From contig JAVTVJ010000347.1 in NCBI GenBank assembly GCA_034509425.1, positions 806,001 to 870,000 on the forward strand: 64,000 nucleotides of DNA. The letters are read 5' to 3'. Made by a program: the position numbers and the translations under genes. Shown piece by piece: positions 26,829 to 37,656 of the stretch. The DNA is from Eopsaltria australis (lineage: Eukaryota > Chordata > Aves > Passeriformes > Petroicidae). The notes under the pieces are model-generated. The model was given only the letters and a program-made list of their open reading frames with translations, was not told the origin of the DNA and did not search any database. Within the stretch, counting starts at the first letter, position 1. Every line of letters begins with the position of its first letter.

Positions 26829-26893
26829 GGATCATAGAACAGCAGTATGGTTTAGGTTAAGAGAGAACTGTGGAGATCATCTTGTCCAACCCA
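26829..26893 (-). mobile_element. Short CR1 3'-terminus fragment, antisense
   Basis: The sequence gatcatagaa... followed by tatggtttaggtt and gagatcatcttgtccaaccc reads as the reverse complement of the CR1 LINE 3' end (canonically ending AGATGATCT...CCAACCC... ATTCTATGAT, seen here on the opposite strand). It is about 65 bp and directly abuts a sense-oriented CR1 segment beginning near 26894. It is therefore either a separate severely 5'-truncated copy or part of a rearranged insertion. Confidence 0.75.
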
Positions 26894-27541
26894 AGGATTT
26901 GTGGGTGATGGTTGACAAAAAACTCAACCTGAGCCAACAGTGTGTGCTCACAGCCCTGAAAACCAGTCATGTCCTGGGCTGTATCAAAAGCAGCATGGTC
27001 AGCAGGGTGAGGGAGGGGATTCTGCCCCTCTGCTCTACTCTGATGAGATGCAGTCTAGAGTGCTGCATAGTGTTCTGGTTCCCCAGCATAAGGACATGGA
27101 GCTGTTGGAGCAAGTCCAGCAAAGGGCTGGAGTATGCCACTTACAAGATCAGGCTGAGAAAGTTGACTCTGTTCAGCCTGGAGAAGAGAAGGTTTTGCGG
27201 AGACCTCATAGCAACCTTCCAGTATCTGAAGGGGGCTTCAAGGAAGCCAGAGAGGGGCTCTTCATCAGGAACTGTAATGATAGGACAAGGGGGAAAAGCT
27301 TCAAGATGAAAGAGTAGCTTTCCATTAGATACTAGGAAGAAATTCTTCACTGTGAGCATGGTGAGGCACTGTCACAGTTTGCCCAGAGAAGTTGTGGATG
27401 CTCGATCCCTGGACATGTTCAAGGCCAGGTTGACTGGAGCTCTGGTCTATTGGAAAGAGGTGTCCCTGCCCATTTCAGGGATGTTGGAAGTAGATGATCT
27501 TTAAGGTCCCTTTCAGCCCAAATCATACTGTGCTTCTATGA
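26894..27541 (+). mobile_element. CR1 LINE copy 1: ORF2 C-terminal part and 3' UTR (decayed)
   Basis: Translation shows the C-terminal region of CR1 ORF2: DLWVMVDKKLNLSQQC, then GCIKSSMVSRVREGILPLCS, a PQHKDMELLEQVQQRAG segment in a second frame, LTLFSLEKRRFCGDL back in the first frame, and LFIRNCNDRTRGKSFKMKE in the second frame. It ends with the typical 3' UTR tail gtagatgatctttaaggtcc and ctatgact. Several frameshifts mean no functional product. The reverse-transcriptase core is absent, as expected for a 5'-truncated insertion. A 181-codon open frame at 26764-27309 is this fossil ORF2 and not a host gene. CR1 is the dominant non-LTR retrotransposon of birds and other sauropsids. Confidence 0.93.
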
Positions 27542-28315
27542 CTTTCACACACGCACAGAGGCAGCCAGGGATAGCTCATAAATGCTCAGGTTCTTTTTCC
27601 TTAAACTGGGTATGGTTCAGGAGGAAAATTGCTGAATAGAGAAGGACTGTATTAAGAAATAGTAACTTGTACCAGAGTTTAAATACTTTTTCCAGTTGCT
27701 AATCTGCCAGTAAAGTCATGATTTGCCTCCCTGAGCAACTTCTTGTATAAGAGGTCTGTTATTTAAAAGTTCTCTGCCAACACTGTTTATCACATTTTTT
27801 TCTAAAATCAAATTCTGAGCTGAGAACATAACTAGCAATTTGAGTTCTCCAGGAGGATTAAGCTCAGGGATGCATGAATTTTAGGTCCCAGACAGGTGTG
27901 GTTGAAGGAATAGGCAGTCAATTCAGAAAAAATAGCATGTATATAGCAACAAACCTTATCCACTTGTGAACATTTTATACCAAACTTCAGTTTCCTGTTT
28001 TTTTCAGATGTCTAGGCATGTCAGGAGATATTTTCTGTTTCATATTCCTGTATTTAACTAATAAAATTCAACCAAATTGTACAATATAGGCAACCAACCA
28101 TCCAGGAAATCCTCAAAGCCTAGGTATTGGAGAAGTTTTTGGATAATTACGGAGGATGTCAAAAAAGAGACTTTGCAACTTGTCCATAAGATGTAAATTG
28201 TGCATGATGAAGAAGCCCCTGGGGCCGTACTGTAGATTGATTTTCAGCTTAAAATATTAACTTGTCTTCTGTGCACTGGTTTTCACATATTTAAAAAAGT
28301 GGCAACCTGGTACTT

Positions 28316-28331
28316 CCCCCCCCCTCCCCCC
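28316..28331. repeat. Poly-C tract with one T
   Basis: A run of nine C, one T and six C. It is strand-asymmetric, so the complementary strand is G-rich. Simple sequence only. Confidence 0.9.
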
Positions 28332-28490
28332 ATTATGTCTATCACATTTGTAACATACCAGAAGCGATTATTCTGACAGATACACTGATGTTATGGAAAT
28401 GACTGTTCCCATTACAGGATTCTACAACAATCCCAAACATTTATTGTCTACTATCTGAGAAACCATGTAGCTTTTATTTTTCTTCACGCA

Positions 28491-28566
28491 GAAAAAAAAA
28501 AGAAAAAAAGAAAGAAGTCAGAGACAGAAAATGGTAAAAACAGAAAAAAAGCACAGCAAAAAAAAA
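28491..28566. repeat. A-rich low-complexity patch
   Basis: Runs of 7-10 A broken by single G residues, then tapering A-rich sequence. It could be an old retroposon tail, but nothing recognisable lies upstream, so it is annotated as low complexity. Confidence 0.8.
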
Positions 28567-31500
28567 TTAAACTAATAATTTAAAGAATGAAAACAAAGCA
28601 AAGATGTAAAAGGGAGGAATATCGAGAACTAGGTAGTGAATCACACAGAACAGGACAGAGACTAAGAAGAAGGGAAAATACAGTCAGATTGTATTTTGAA
28701 AGTGTTTACTTTGTGTATCCAGTACAGACATCTGTAATTTCAATGCAATATGCAAACATAAAAAGAACTTCATACAGTACACGCAGGAAAATTTTATTGA
28801 GTCTGTCATACCAGATGCAGTATCTTACAGAACACTTCAACAGAGAACTGCTTAATATCAGATATGCTACAAAGTGAGCAGATTCAAAGTTGTGAATGAA
28901 AATTATGTAAGTGCACTCCAGATGTAGCTTTATTCCTCAGGCTTAAAGGTCTAGGAAAAGTGAATAATTTGGAATTTAATAGCCACGAACAGAATAATTC
29001 AATTTGTGGGACTGTAATGAAGTGAAAGAGCCAAATAGAGGGGATATGTATATTGAAGAAAAGTTACATTTATGTGAATGTTACATGTATCTTCATCGCA
29101 TTATATTATTTTGAGAATTCATTTATCCAGTAAAAAATAGAGATTGAGGCACAAGAGGTAAGATGATGGACTAATGTTGCATTTAACAAATCAAAAAGTT
29201 TAAGAGAGAACTGCTGATATTTTTCCAGGGCTGATCTAATAAAACTCAATAATGAAGTAGCCAATCTGCTAAAAACCTGCTGAGAATCTAAATTGCAGAA
29301 TATGGAGCCTTATTTCTTAACAAAAACTGAGGCAATAATTCTCAGTATCCACTGAACATGGATTTCAGTAGATGAAAATATTGGAAAGGTTTTGAACACT
29401 ATAATAAGTTAGAAGATAAAAGAGAAGTGGTTAACCTCATACATTTGGACTTATCCATCCCAGGAAGATTTTGAAGAGTTAAAGCAGTAATTAATGAGAA
29501 TGAAATAGTACTATGGACCAAACTCTAGACAAATAAGTTTTAAAGAAAATAATTACAAAGTACTGTGGTACTTCAACTCCCTGTCCCTCCCTGTTCATAC
29601 TCATTCAGATGCAGTCCTCATGGATTGCAGAGTTACAAGAGTCTAAGGGAAGCATTGAGACAGAATGATTGCTCAGAAATAATAATCAAAAGGGATTGTT
29701 TATAGTGTTCACATGCTTCGCTATTTTCTTTAAAGCTCCAGTGTACTTTCTCGAGTAGAATTCTGAAAAACAGAAAAAACTAGCAGAAGCCCGAATATGG
29801 AAATAGAGGATTCACAAGGACTTCTGTTTTTTTAATAGATATCTCAGCAGTTGAACAAAGGTCTAGAAGGTGAACTTAAAACTTTTAATTAGTTAAAAAA
29901 CTTAAAAATACCCTTAAAGAAGCATCAGTTGAATGCCAAATCCAGGAAGTAAGTAAATCTGTTTACAACATTTCAGATGCTTGTGAGGGGGGAGGTTATG
30001 GAAGCAGGCCAACATTTCAGACTTAGTTCTAGAAAACTAAATTAAGATTTTCTCTGATAGCAACACCCAAGAAAAGCCTGCACTACTATAGGGAATTCAT
30101 TAGTACTTGAGACAAAGTAGTTCCCAAATATTGCAGTACATTAGGAAGACTTCGGGAGTTTTTAATTGTATTTAATGAGATAAAACACTGGGTTTCTCTT
30201 CATCAATGAAAAAAATTAAAAGATAATCAGAAAGTAAAACTTAAACTGAGATTTCAAAGAAGTATTCAGTGCAATTCAGGTGACTTTCTCCTGGAAATAA
30301 AACAATCAAATAAGAATTAGCTATTAAAGTCTGATTTATGAGTCCATATTTAGCTGCTGCTAAAGAAGCTGCTTTTAGTGACAGATAAAATAAATGGCAT
30401 TTTGAGACAGTTAAGGGTTTGTGGCAAGTTTTTTTGATATTCAGAATTTTGAGTAGGCGCTCATGGTTTGACTGGTTATTACTCAATTGAAGATTAGTTT
30501 TGGGTTTTTTGTTGTGTGCCTATTATTTACTGACAATAATTATATATTGTTTATCACAGTTGTTGTAACATGAGGCACATCTGAGCATGAGCTTGTCATC
30601 CTAAATTTTCTAGTAGTTACTAGAGGGAATTAGGCAACCTTCTTGCTGTGGCTTGCTGTATGTGCTTTTTAAAAGTACCTGCCATAGGATAAGATGAAAC
30701 ATACTCTGGATGATCCATCCTTTTGGCTGCAAAAGAATTTAGGTCCATCCAGTGTTGGTCATTCTATAGGTAGCCTGTCTAAGGCTACGCTGTCGATGAT
30801 TATCTGTGATATCAGAAGTAAGAACAAATGAATCCCATCCTACCTCTGCATAGGCAAAGGATTAAGATTTTGTAGTTTGTGTAAATTACAAGAGATAGAA
30901 GAAATTAATATTCATTATTATTATTACTAATTATTAGTATTAATAGGCTTTGTGCTGCAAGGTGTCACAAAATGAAGCTGTTGACTATACAGAGAAAGAT
31001 TTTTACTCTGTGAACGTAGTTTTTAATCACCCTTTTAGACATCGGCTGATTTAAAGAACCATAGCCAAAACCTGCTGCCCTTCCTCAAGAAAGCTCCCAG
31101 GACTGCACATTGTAAATTCTAATACGAATTTCATAGGCTAAATATTTTGCTAGAGTTACTAAAGTAATAAAAATAATAATATGCATAAATTGTATTTGTG
31201 TTCATTTCAATACAGAGATTGTTTCCTTTCTAAAGTGCTATTATTGTTTAAAGCATTATTTATTTGCAGGAAATGGATAATTTAGTGCCTTGCCCTAACT
31301 CCTTATTTGAGCAGTTCAAAAATACTTCCAAAAATAATTTTAAATGGTTCAAATTTTATTTCCTATTTTTACTGGCAATTTGCAATTTATGTAGGGAGCA
31401 TAAATCATTGGCAATCCATGAATCTTATGAAAAATGCGCTCAAACAGTTGAAACTAAACTTTAAGCTTTCGCATGTCTTACTGTTACTACAGCTGCACTA

Positions 31501-33869
31501 ACATTGACTCCATCATCATCCAGAAAATTTATGTTGTCAGCTGTCACATTTAAAATCTGTAGCACAGTCTGCAGATTTCTAAATGTTTACTAAATCAGTT
31601 CAAATGTTTATGAAGAATTGAAATGTTGCGTATGGTATTAGACTGTTTTGTAGCATCATAAAGGGGTGGGGTTGTGTTGGTTTTTGCTTTGGGTTTTAGG
31701 TTAGTTTGGGAGTTTTTTTGGTACATGCAAAAAGCTTTACAATAACATCTGGGGCACTCTCTGTGAAGACACTGAGCTAAATCAGTTATGAACTGTGTGG
31801 TCAGCTAATTACTACTGTGTGTGTTTTACATGTAAAGTGACACAAAATAGTGCTGGTTTAAAATTTGCACTTTGCAATGCATAATTCAGGTACTGTTAAA
31901 AATATCACAACTTATTCAGTCATTAAAAATTAAGTCTTAACAGCCAGGATTGATAAAAAATGGTTGGAAATGGTAATTGAAAGTAGTCACTTGGATTGTC
32001 CTTTAACTTAAATGTATCATGAATGTACACATGAAGAAAATGTTAAGCAAATTCTGAATAGGCTGGTTGCTTTCAAGTAAGATTGATTCTTCTAATTTAA
32101 TGTATTCTAAAATTTAAAAAGACACAGGGATGAACTGCAATTAGTACAATAGAACAGTAAAGGAAATAAGGACAGGGAATTTTCTCTCTTTTCCAAAAAT
32201 GGGGCTTTGGGACCTCTGACCATGGCATAAAATCAGACTGTCTCCTTCTGAAACATTCAATACTATATAGGACTGCCTTATTCCTAATAAAAAATTAACC
32301 AGGGATATAAGCCAGAAAGGTTGTAATTTTTTTCCTCTACTGAAAAAACACTTCTCCATGGTCAGCAATTCAAAGCTGTATTTATGTCCCAGACCTAAAA
32401 AATTTTCATGTGAATAGCCCTTTTAAGGCCATTTGTACAAATTTGAACGTGTATGCAAATGTTTAGAGGTTCAGTGTTAGAAAAACAAATACAAAGGATT
32501 CCTGTAGAATACCTCTAGAAACATTTCCTTACAAAACTGCTGCTTCATAAATTAAAGCACATGTAATCACACATTAATTCTGAACTGCTCTATGTAATTC
32601 CTTTATTTATGTCCTATGCCTTTTAAGAATGAGTTGTATGGTGCAGTTCACAGTACATAAAAGCATTTTGAAATGTATCACTATTTGGCTTACATCTGTG
32701 TTTGTAGAGAATTCAAATACTGGTTGATTTACTTGAAATATAGCAATATTTTTTCCATGAGAAACAGATAAAGAAAATATGGTGTGCATTATTATTATCT
32801 TTTATATTATGCTATACTAAAGCATACAGGTTGCAACATACATAGTTCCTTGTTGATTTTAGGAAATAATTATTGGTTCACTCTGATGCTGATATACATT
32901 AAACAACATATAATCAAGACTTAAAGAATTTATTTCAATTATCTTTGTCTTGTGCTAATGATACCTGGATTTCTTTAAAAAAAAAGATGTGGAAGAATAA
33001 TTTTTTTTTAATTTTAATGTACTTGTAACAATTGGTTTTAGAAACTAATAGTTAAGCCTGTTTTGTTTATAAAGACACATCCTGATTCTCCAAAACTTCT
33101 GTTTATCAAGGTTATCAGATCTTTATAATTCAGTTCAACAGCATTCTTTTTTTTTTCTTTTTTCACAGTCTATCCTTAATGACTTTATGTTTGGATGGCC
33201 TTACAGTAGTGAATTCTTTAGGTGTAGTTAGAAATACCATAAGATAAACTCAGCAGTTCAGTTTTGCACGAATACATACAGTTCAAAACTGTGTATGTTT
33301 TACAAATACAGACAGAAATTCAGAATTCATGTTTTCTGATATTCAGGGCTCAAATACACATCTTTTTACACATTTCTTTAGATTGCCTATTTTAAAGACT
33401 ACACTGTGTAGTTTAGCATAGTCACAATTATTTTGAGAATATTGTGATTTACAGTATTATCACTTTTCTAGATAGTAAAACCAATGTAACACCTTCATGT
33501 CACTATAAGTGAGCCTGTATTTGGGCTTATGGAAACAACAAAATGTAATAGACTTGGAAGCAACACATTTTCATATGTGAATGGTAAACAAATCTACAGG
33601 GTAACACAGTATTAAGTCAGCTGGAATCAGTACCCTGGGGAAGTTTAAGAAACCAGAGGTTGCTGGGATATGGGGACTTAGTGAATTTCTCTGAGTTGGG
33701 AACAGGTTAAGAAAAGGATCTTGGAGCCCTTGTACTGACTCTGTCATACTGGATGATTGCACTATGTGAAAGGAGAGCTTTTTCTGAGGAATAAATTTAT
33801 ACCAACTTTTACCCATTGTTTTTGTACCTGCAGAGAGAAAATATTAATAGCAGGCCAGAAGAGTTGCTT

Positions 33870-33892
33870 AAAAAAAAAAAAGAAAAAAAAAA
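33870..33892. repeat. Interrupted poly(A) tract (A12-G-A10)
   Basis: Twelve A, one G and ten A in an otherwise unremarkable intron. A short open frame running through it (33757-33939) has no recognisable similarity. Confidence 0.9.
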
Positions 33893-35639
33893 GAGGGATT
33901 TCCCTGTGGGAAATGAAAATGATCCCCGTGTCTTTTTAAAAGGTAGCATAAATCAGATGTGAAATGTTAGTATGAAATTACAAGATAACGTGATGTGTTT
34001 GCTAGTATGTTACTGATAGCTCCATAGGTAACTTGAGAGAGTTTTTGAAAGTTAAATGGTTAAGTGGTCCTTCATTACTGTAACAGTTTGGTTTTATTTT
34101 TAGAGAAGAAACTATTTTCCAGAACATAGTTCACAATTTAACAGTATATTCGGCCATCCTAAAAATATTAACGAATATTTCTTTGTAGTATTCACTGACA
34201 ATAAGATATATATTACGTGTAATTGGGCACTAAATACATGGAGAGATAGTTTCTTTTTTTGATCTTTTTTTTTATTTGAGGGGGATAGTGTTTGGGTGGT
34301 TTTTGGTTGTTTTTTAAGTCAAATGTGGAAAAAAGATCCTGGCCTTATTTACACATTTTGGGCTTGGCTTGGAAATTCTGTTTCTGGAAAAATCTCCTTT
34401 CTCTCTTCTCTTCTTTGTGTTTTTTCTCTCTCTACAGTAAAGATTGCCTGTTTTTAACAAATGGTTTTCTTTGTAAAGAGGCAGAATATACCAACTTTAA
34501 TATTATGAATTCACCAAATGATAGGCATATACATTTTAGCACAAACATCCAATAAAAATAAATACATCTGCAGTGAACATGGTAAATTATATGCAAACTT
34601 ACACTATAATAATAAACAGGAAACAGCAGCATCTGAGTCTGCAACTGGCTTCTCAGGAGGCTTCATGCTTCCAGCTGTGGTAGCAGCTGTGGATCTGGCT
34701 GTGGGACTTCTGCTGAAACAAGTTGACAAAGGGCTGATTACAACATGGAGTTCAGTTTCTGCTTGGATTCATTTTCCTTTTAACACACTTTGGTTAAGAA
34801 AGATTTGCTCATTTACCCTGTTCGTCGTTTTATATCCTTCACTTCACAGGCACTGGGCTGATGCGATTATCACCATTCGTAGTGACCTTGATCATGGGGA
34901 CATTATACTGTCTATACCATTTGTAGAACATTGAAATTCAGTTTTGGCATACTGGAAGAAATTGAAAACTCTCTTCCTCTTCCTTCTCCCTCCCCATCCC
35001 CAGAGGCTGTTCAGCATTTTTGTGCAAAATATTACACAGTAAAGTTGTGGGGTTTTTTGTTTTGTTTTTGTTTTATATAGATAGAAAACAATTTAGTAGA
35101 AGATTGAATGATACTCATCTGCAGTGAAATCTGTAGACAGACGAGAGACTGGGTAGACTCTGCCAGGTGAAACAAGTAGAAAACTTCTTTTTATCACTTT
35201 TTCTTGAAGGGAAGGATTCTGATTTCACAAAACCTGAGTGAGCAAAAAACTGTGTATATCTGTGTGTTGCTAAAGCAGCTGTATCGACGTGTTCACTTAT
35301 AAGTCCTTCTTTCCATCTCTGGCTTCATGGGCTGTTTTCTTTTTTCTGTGTTGAAGATGTAGTTAAGCTATGTCTGGCCTTGATTCAGCAAAGATTAAAG
35401 CACATACTTAGAATTAAACACTTCCATTGCAGATTCTACTTTGTGAACTCCCAGATACTCGCTTCTGCTCTCATTCTGTGGAGTGTCTCTGGTGAATATT
35501 CTGAAACTAGGACAGTCTTTTTCATTATTGTATATTTTTTTCTTTCAGTCCTGCTATCTTTTTAGAAAACAGCTGTATTCTCCAGCTTAATTGAATTCAC
35601 AAATTAAATCCCAGTTGCCTCTGTAATTTATTGCTCAAA

Positions 35640-35884
35640 CTCTTCTGTTTCCTCTGCTGCTTTTCTTCACATAGGATCTTGCTTTTTCTCTGAAGAAAAA
35701 TAGATAACATCCTCTTCCTTGTGCTTTCTCCTCCGCTGTCATAGCAGCAGAAGTTTCTTGTCTACTTTCCATCTGTACCCCCTCCACTTGCCCCAGTGAC
35801 CCCATGTTCTGTTCTTCCTCTTATTTCTTCCCTCCCTTGTTCTCTTTCTTAACCTCTCAATGTCCTCTGGCTCTTTTCCACTTG
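35640..35884. repeat. Pyrimidine-rich stretch
   Basis: A strongly C+T-biased stretch (for example ctcttcctcttatttcttccctccc near 35814) without a short period. It leads directly into the L2-like fossil and may be its decayed 5' part, or an independent polypyrimidine region. Confidence 0.5.
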
Positions 35885-36460
35885 CAATATAAGCAGCATT
35901 TGCCTCTTAAAAGTTGCACCTTTGACCCTACTTGGTTCTTCATATCATATCTCATCGCCTATCTCTTCTTCATTCCTAAGCTCATTGAAGGCGCTGTTTA
36001 TAATTACTGTCTGGAGACCCTCTTCTGTGATTCCCTCCTATAACTCCTACACTTTGGCTTCTGTTCCTCGCTTGCAACTGCAACAACTCTCACCAAACTC
36101 CCTGATGACAAGATCTCGGAAACAGTAGTCTATCCTCATTCTTCTTGATTTGTCAGTAGTGTTTGCTGCAGTTGACCACACTGTTTCTTTAACTTGTACA
36201 TTCTGTTGCTCTCTGTGGTTCTGTCTGGGTAATTTTCTTCTTTCCAAGCAGTTCTGCAGCATTTTTTTCAAAGTTGTTTCCCATTTTGGAGTCACGTGGG
36301 TGGAGGTCTTGGGGCTCTGTTTTAGTTGTATTCTCTTGTGATTTTAATGCCCTGTGGGTTCTTTCATACCCAAAACTAAAAGAAAAATTTAACAGCCGAA
36401 TTTATCTGTAGATACCAGATCTACCTTTGTATTGAAACCTGTTTCCTCACACTTCCACTT
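35885..36460 (+). mobile_element. Ancient L2-like LINE reverse-transcriptase fossil
   Basis: Decayed but ordered RT motifs are readable on the + strand. LPLKSCTFDPT (about 35895) compares with the usual PLLKKPSLDPT. IPKLIEGAVYN (35972) compares with LSKLIERAVYN. FGFCSSLATATTLTKLPDD (36053, same frame after one stop) compares with SGFRPxHSTETALTKLTDD. In another frame LLDLSVVFAAVDH (ending near 36180) compares with LLDLSAAFDTVDH. GVTWVEVLG (about 36292) compares with GVPQGSVLG. ccagatctacct at 36414 fits the codons of DTQIYL that follow the YADD box, which itself is partly deleted. The consensus forms are from my knowledge of L2/CR1-group RTs. LKKPxLDP favours L2 over CR1. Frameshifts and deletions exclude function. 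Confidence 0.75.
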
Positions 36461-36729
36461 AATGATTTGGAAACACACAAATGCAGTTACAAAGCATCCC
36501 ACTCAGCACTGCCTTAATTCTAGATATCCTGGGAAATACTCAGACCAGACAAATGTTTATCTTCGCTCTTTCACACAGACATGCATGTTCTCTCACATGC
36601 TAGGTTCTCTGTACCTCACTAGCAGTATTCAGTGCTTGCCTGCCTATGTTCCAGCTTGCATGTAGTTTTCTGCAACTGACTCAGATTGTATCTCATTTCC
36701 AATAAGAATACAGCAAGATTTTTTCAAAA

Positions 36730-37656
36730 GGAATTCCACAGGGCTTCATCTTAGGTGTTCTTCTACATCTTCATAAATGACTTGGACACAGGACTGGAAG
36801 GGATACTAAGCAAGTGTGCAAATGATACAAAACTGAGGAGCTGTCAACTCCCTCGAAAGCAGGGAGGCCCTGCAGAGAGACATTGATAAATTAGAGGGCT
36901 GACAGTCACCAACCATATGAAGGGAGAGTGTCTGATTCTGCACCTGGGATGGGACAACACTGGATATATGAACAGACTGGGGAATGAGATGCTGGAAAGC
37001 AGTGCCACAGAAAGGGACCTGGTCAATGGCAATTTGAAGACGAGTCAGTAGTGCCCTGGCTGCCAGGAGGGCCAACCCTGTCCTGGGGGACATCAGCTGG
37101 GAGGGAATTGTCCCACTCTACTCTGCATTGGGGTGGCCTCGCCTTGAATATTGTGTGCAGTTTCGGATGCCACAATATAAGAAAGATATTAAACTATTTG
37201 GGAGCATCCAAAAAAGGGCAACAAAGATGGTGAAGGGCCTTGAGGGGAAGCTGTATGAGGAGCAGCTGAGGTCACTTACTCTGTTCAGCCTGGAGGAGAC
37301 TGAGGGGAGACCTCATTAGAGTTACAAATTATTGTGAGGCAAAGAGGAGGGGCAGACCCTGATCTCTTCTCTATGGTGAACAGAGACAGGACCTGAAGGA
37401 ATGGCCTGAAGTTGTGCCAGGGAAGCTTTAGGTTGGATATTAGAAAAGGTTCTTCACCTTGAAGGTGGTTGGGCACTGAACAGGCTGCCCAGGGAAGTGG
37501 TCAGAGGACCAGCCTGACAGAGTATGAGGAGCATTTGGACAATGCTCTTGGGCACATGGTGTGACTTTTGGGGATGGTCCTGGGCAGGGTCCAGGAGTTG
37601 GATTCAATGATCCTTGTAAGTCTCTTCCAGCTCAGCTTATTTTGTGATTCTGTCCT
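36730..37656 (+). mobile_element. CR1 LINE copy 2: RT C-terminal half to 3' UTR (decayed)
   Basis: The element begins near ttccacagggcttcatctta (a decayed VPQGFILG box). It continues with FINDLDTGLEGILSK in fragments, then CANDTKL in place of the FADDTKL catalytic box. Next come [61 protein letters not shown] in mixed frames, and 3' UTR sequence ending near ttttgtgattctgtcc. Multiple stops and frameshifts exclude activity. Copy 2 starts further 5' than copy 1, so it retains part of the RT palm. It follows the L2-like fossil by about 270 bp of unassigned sequence. Confidence 0.93.

Noticed and set aside
26764..27309. 181-codon open frame
   Set aside because: It is the decayed CR1 ORF2 tail with frameshifts, not a host gene.
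34518..34934. 138-codon open frame with a hydrophobic stretch (MLPAVVAAVDLAVGLLL)
   Set aside because: No family recognised, no homologous exon structure, and it sits inside intron 5 among other random frames.
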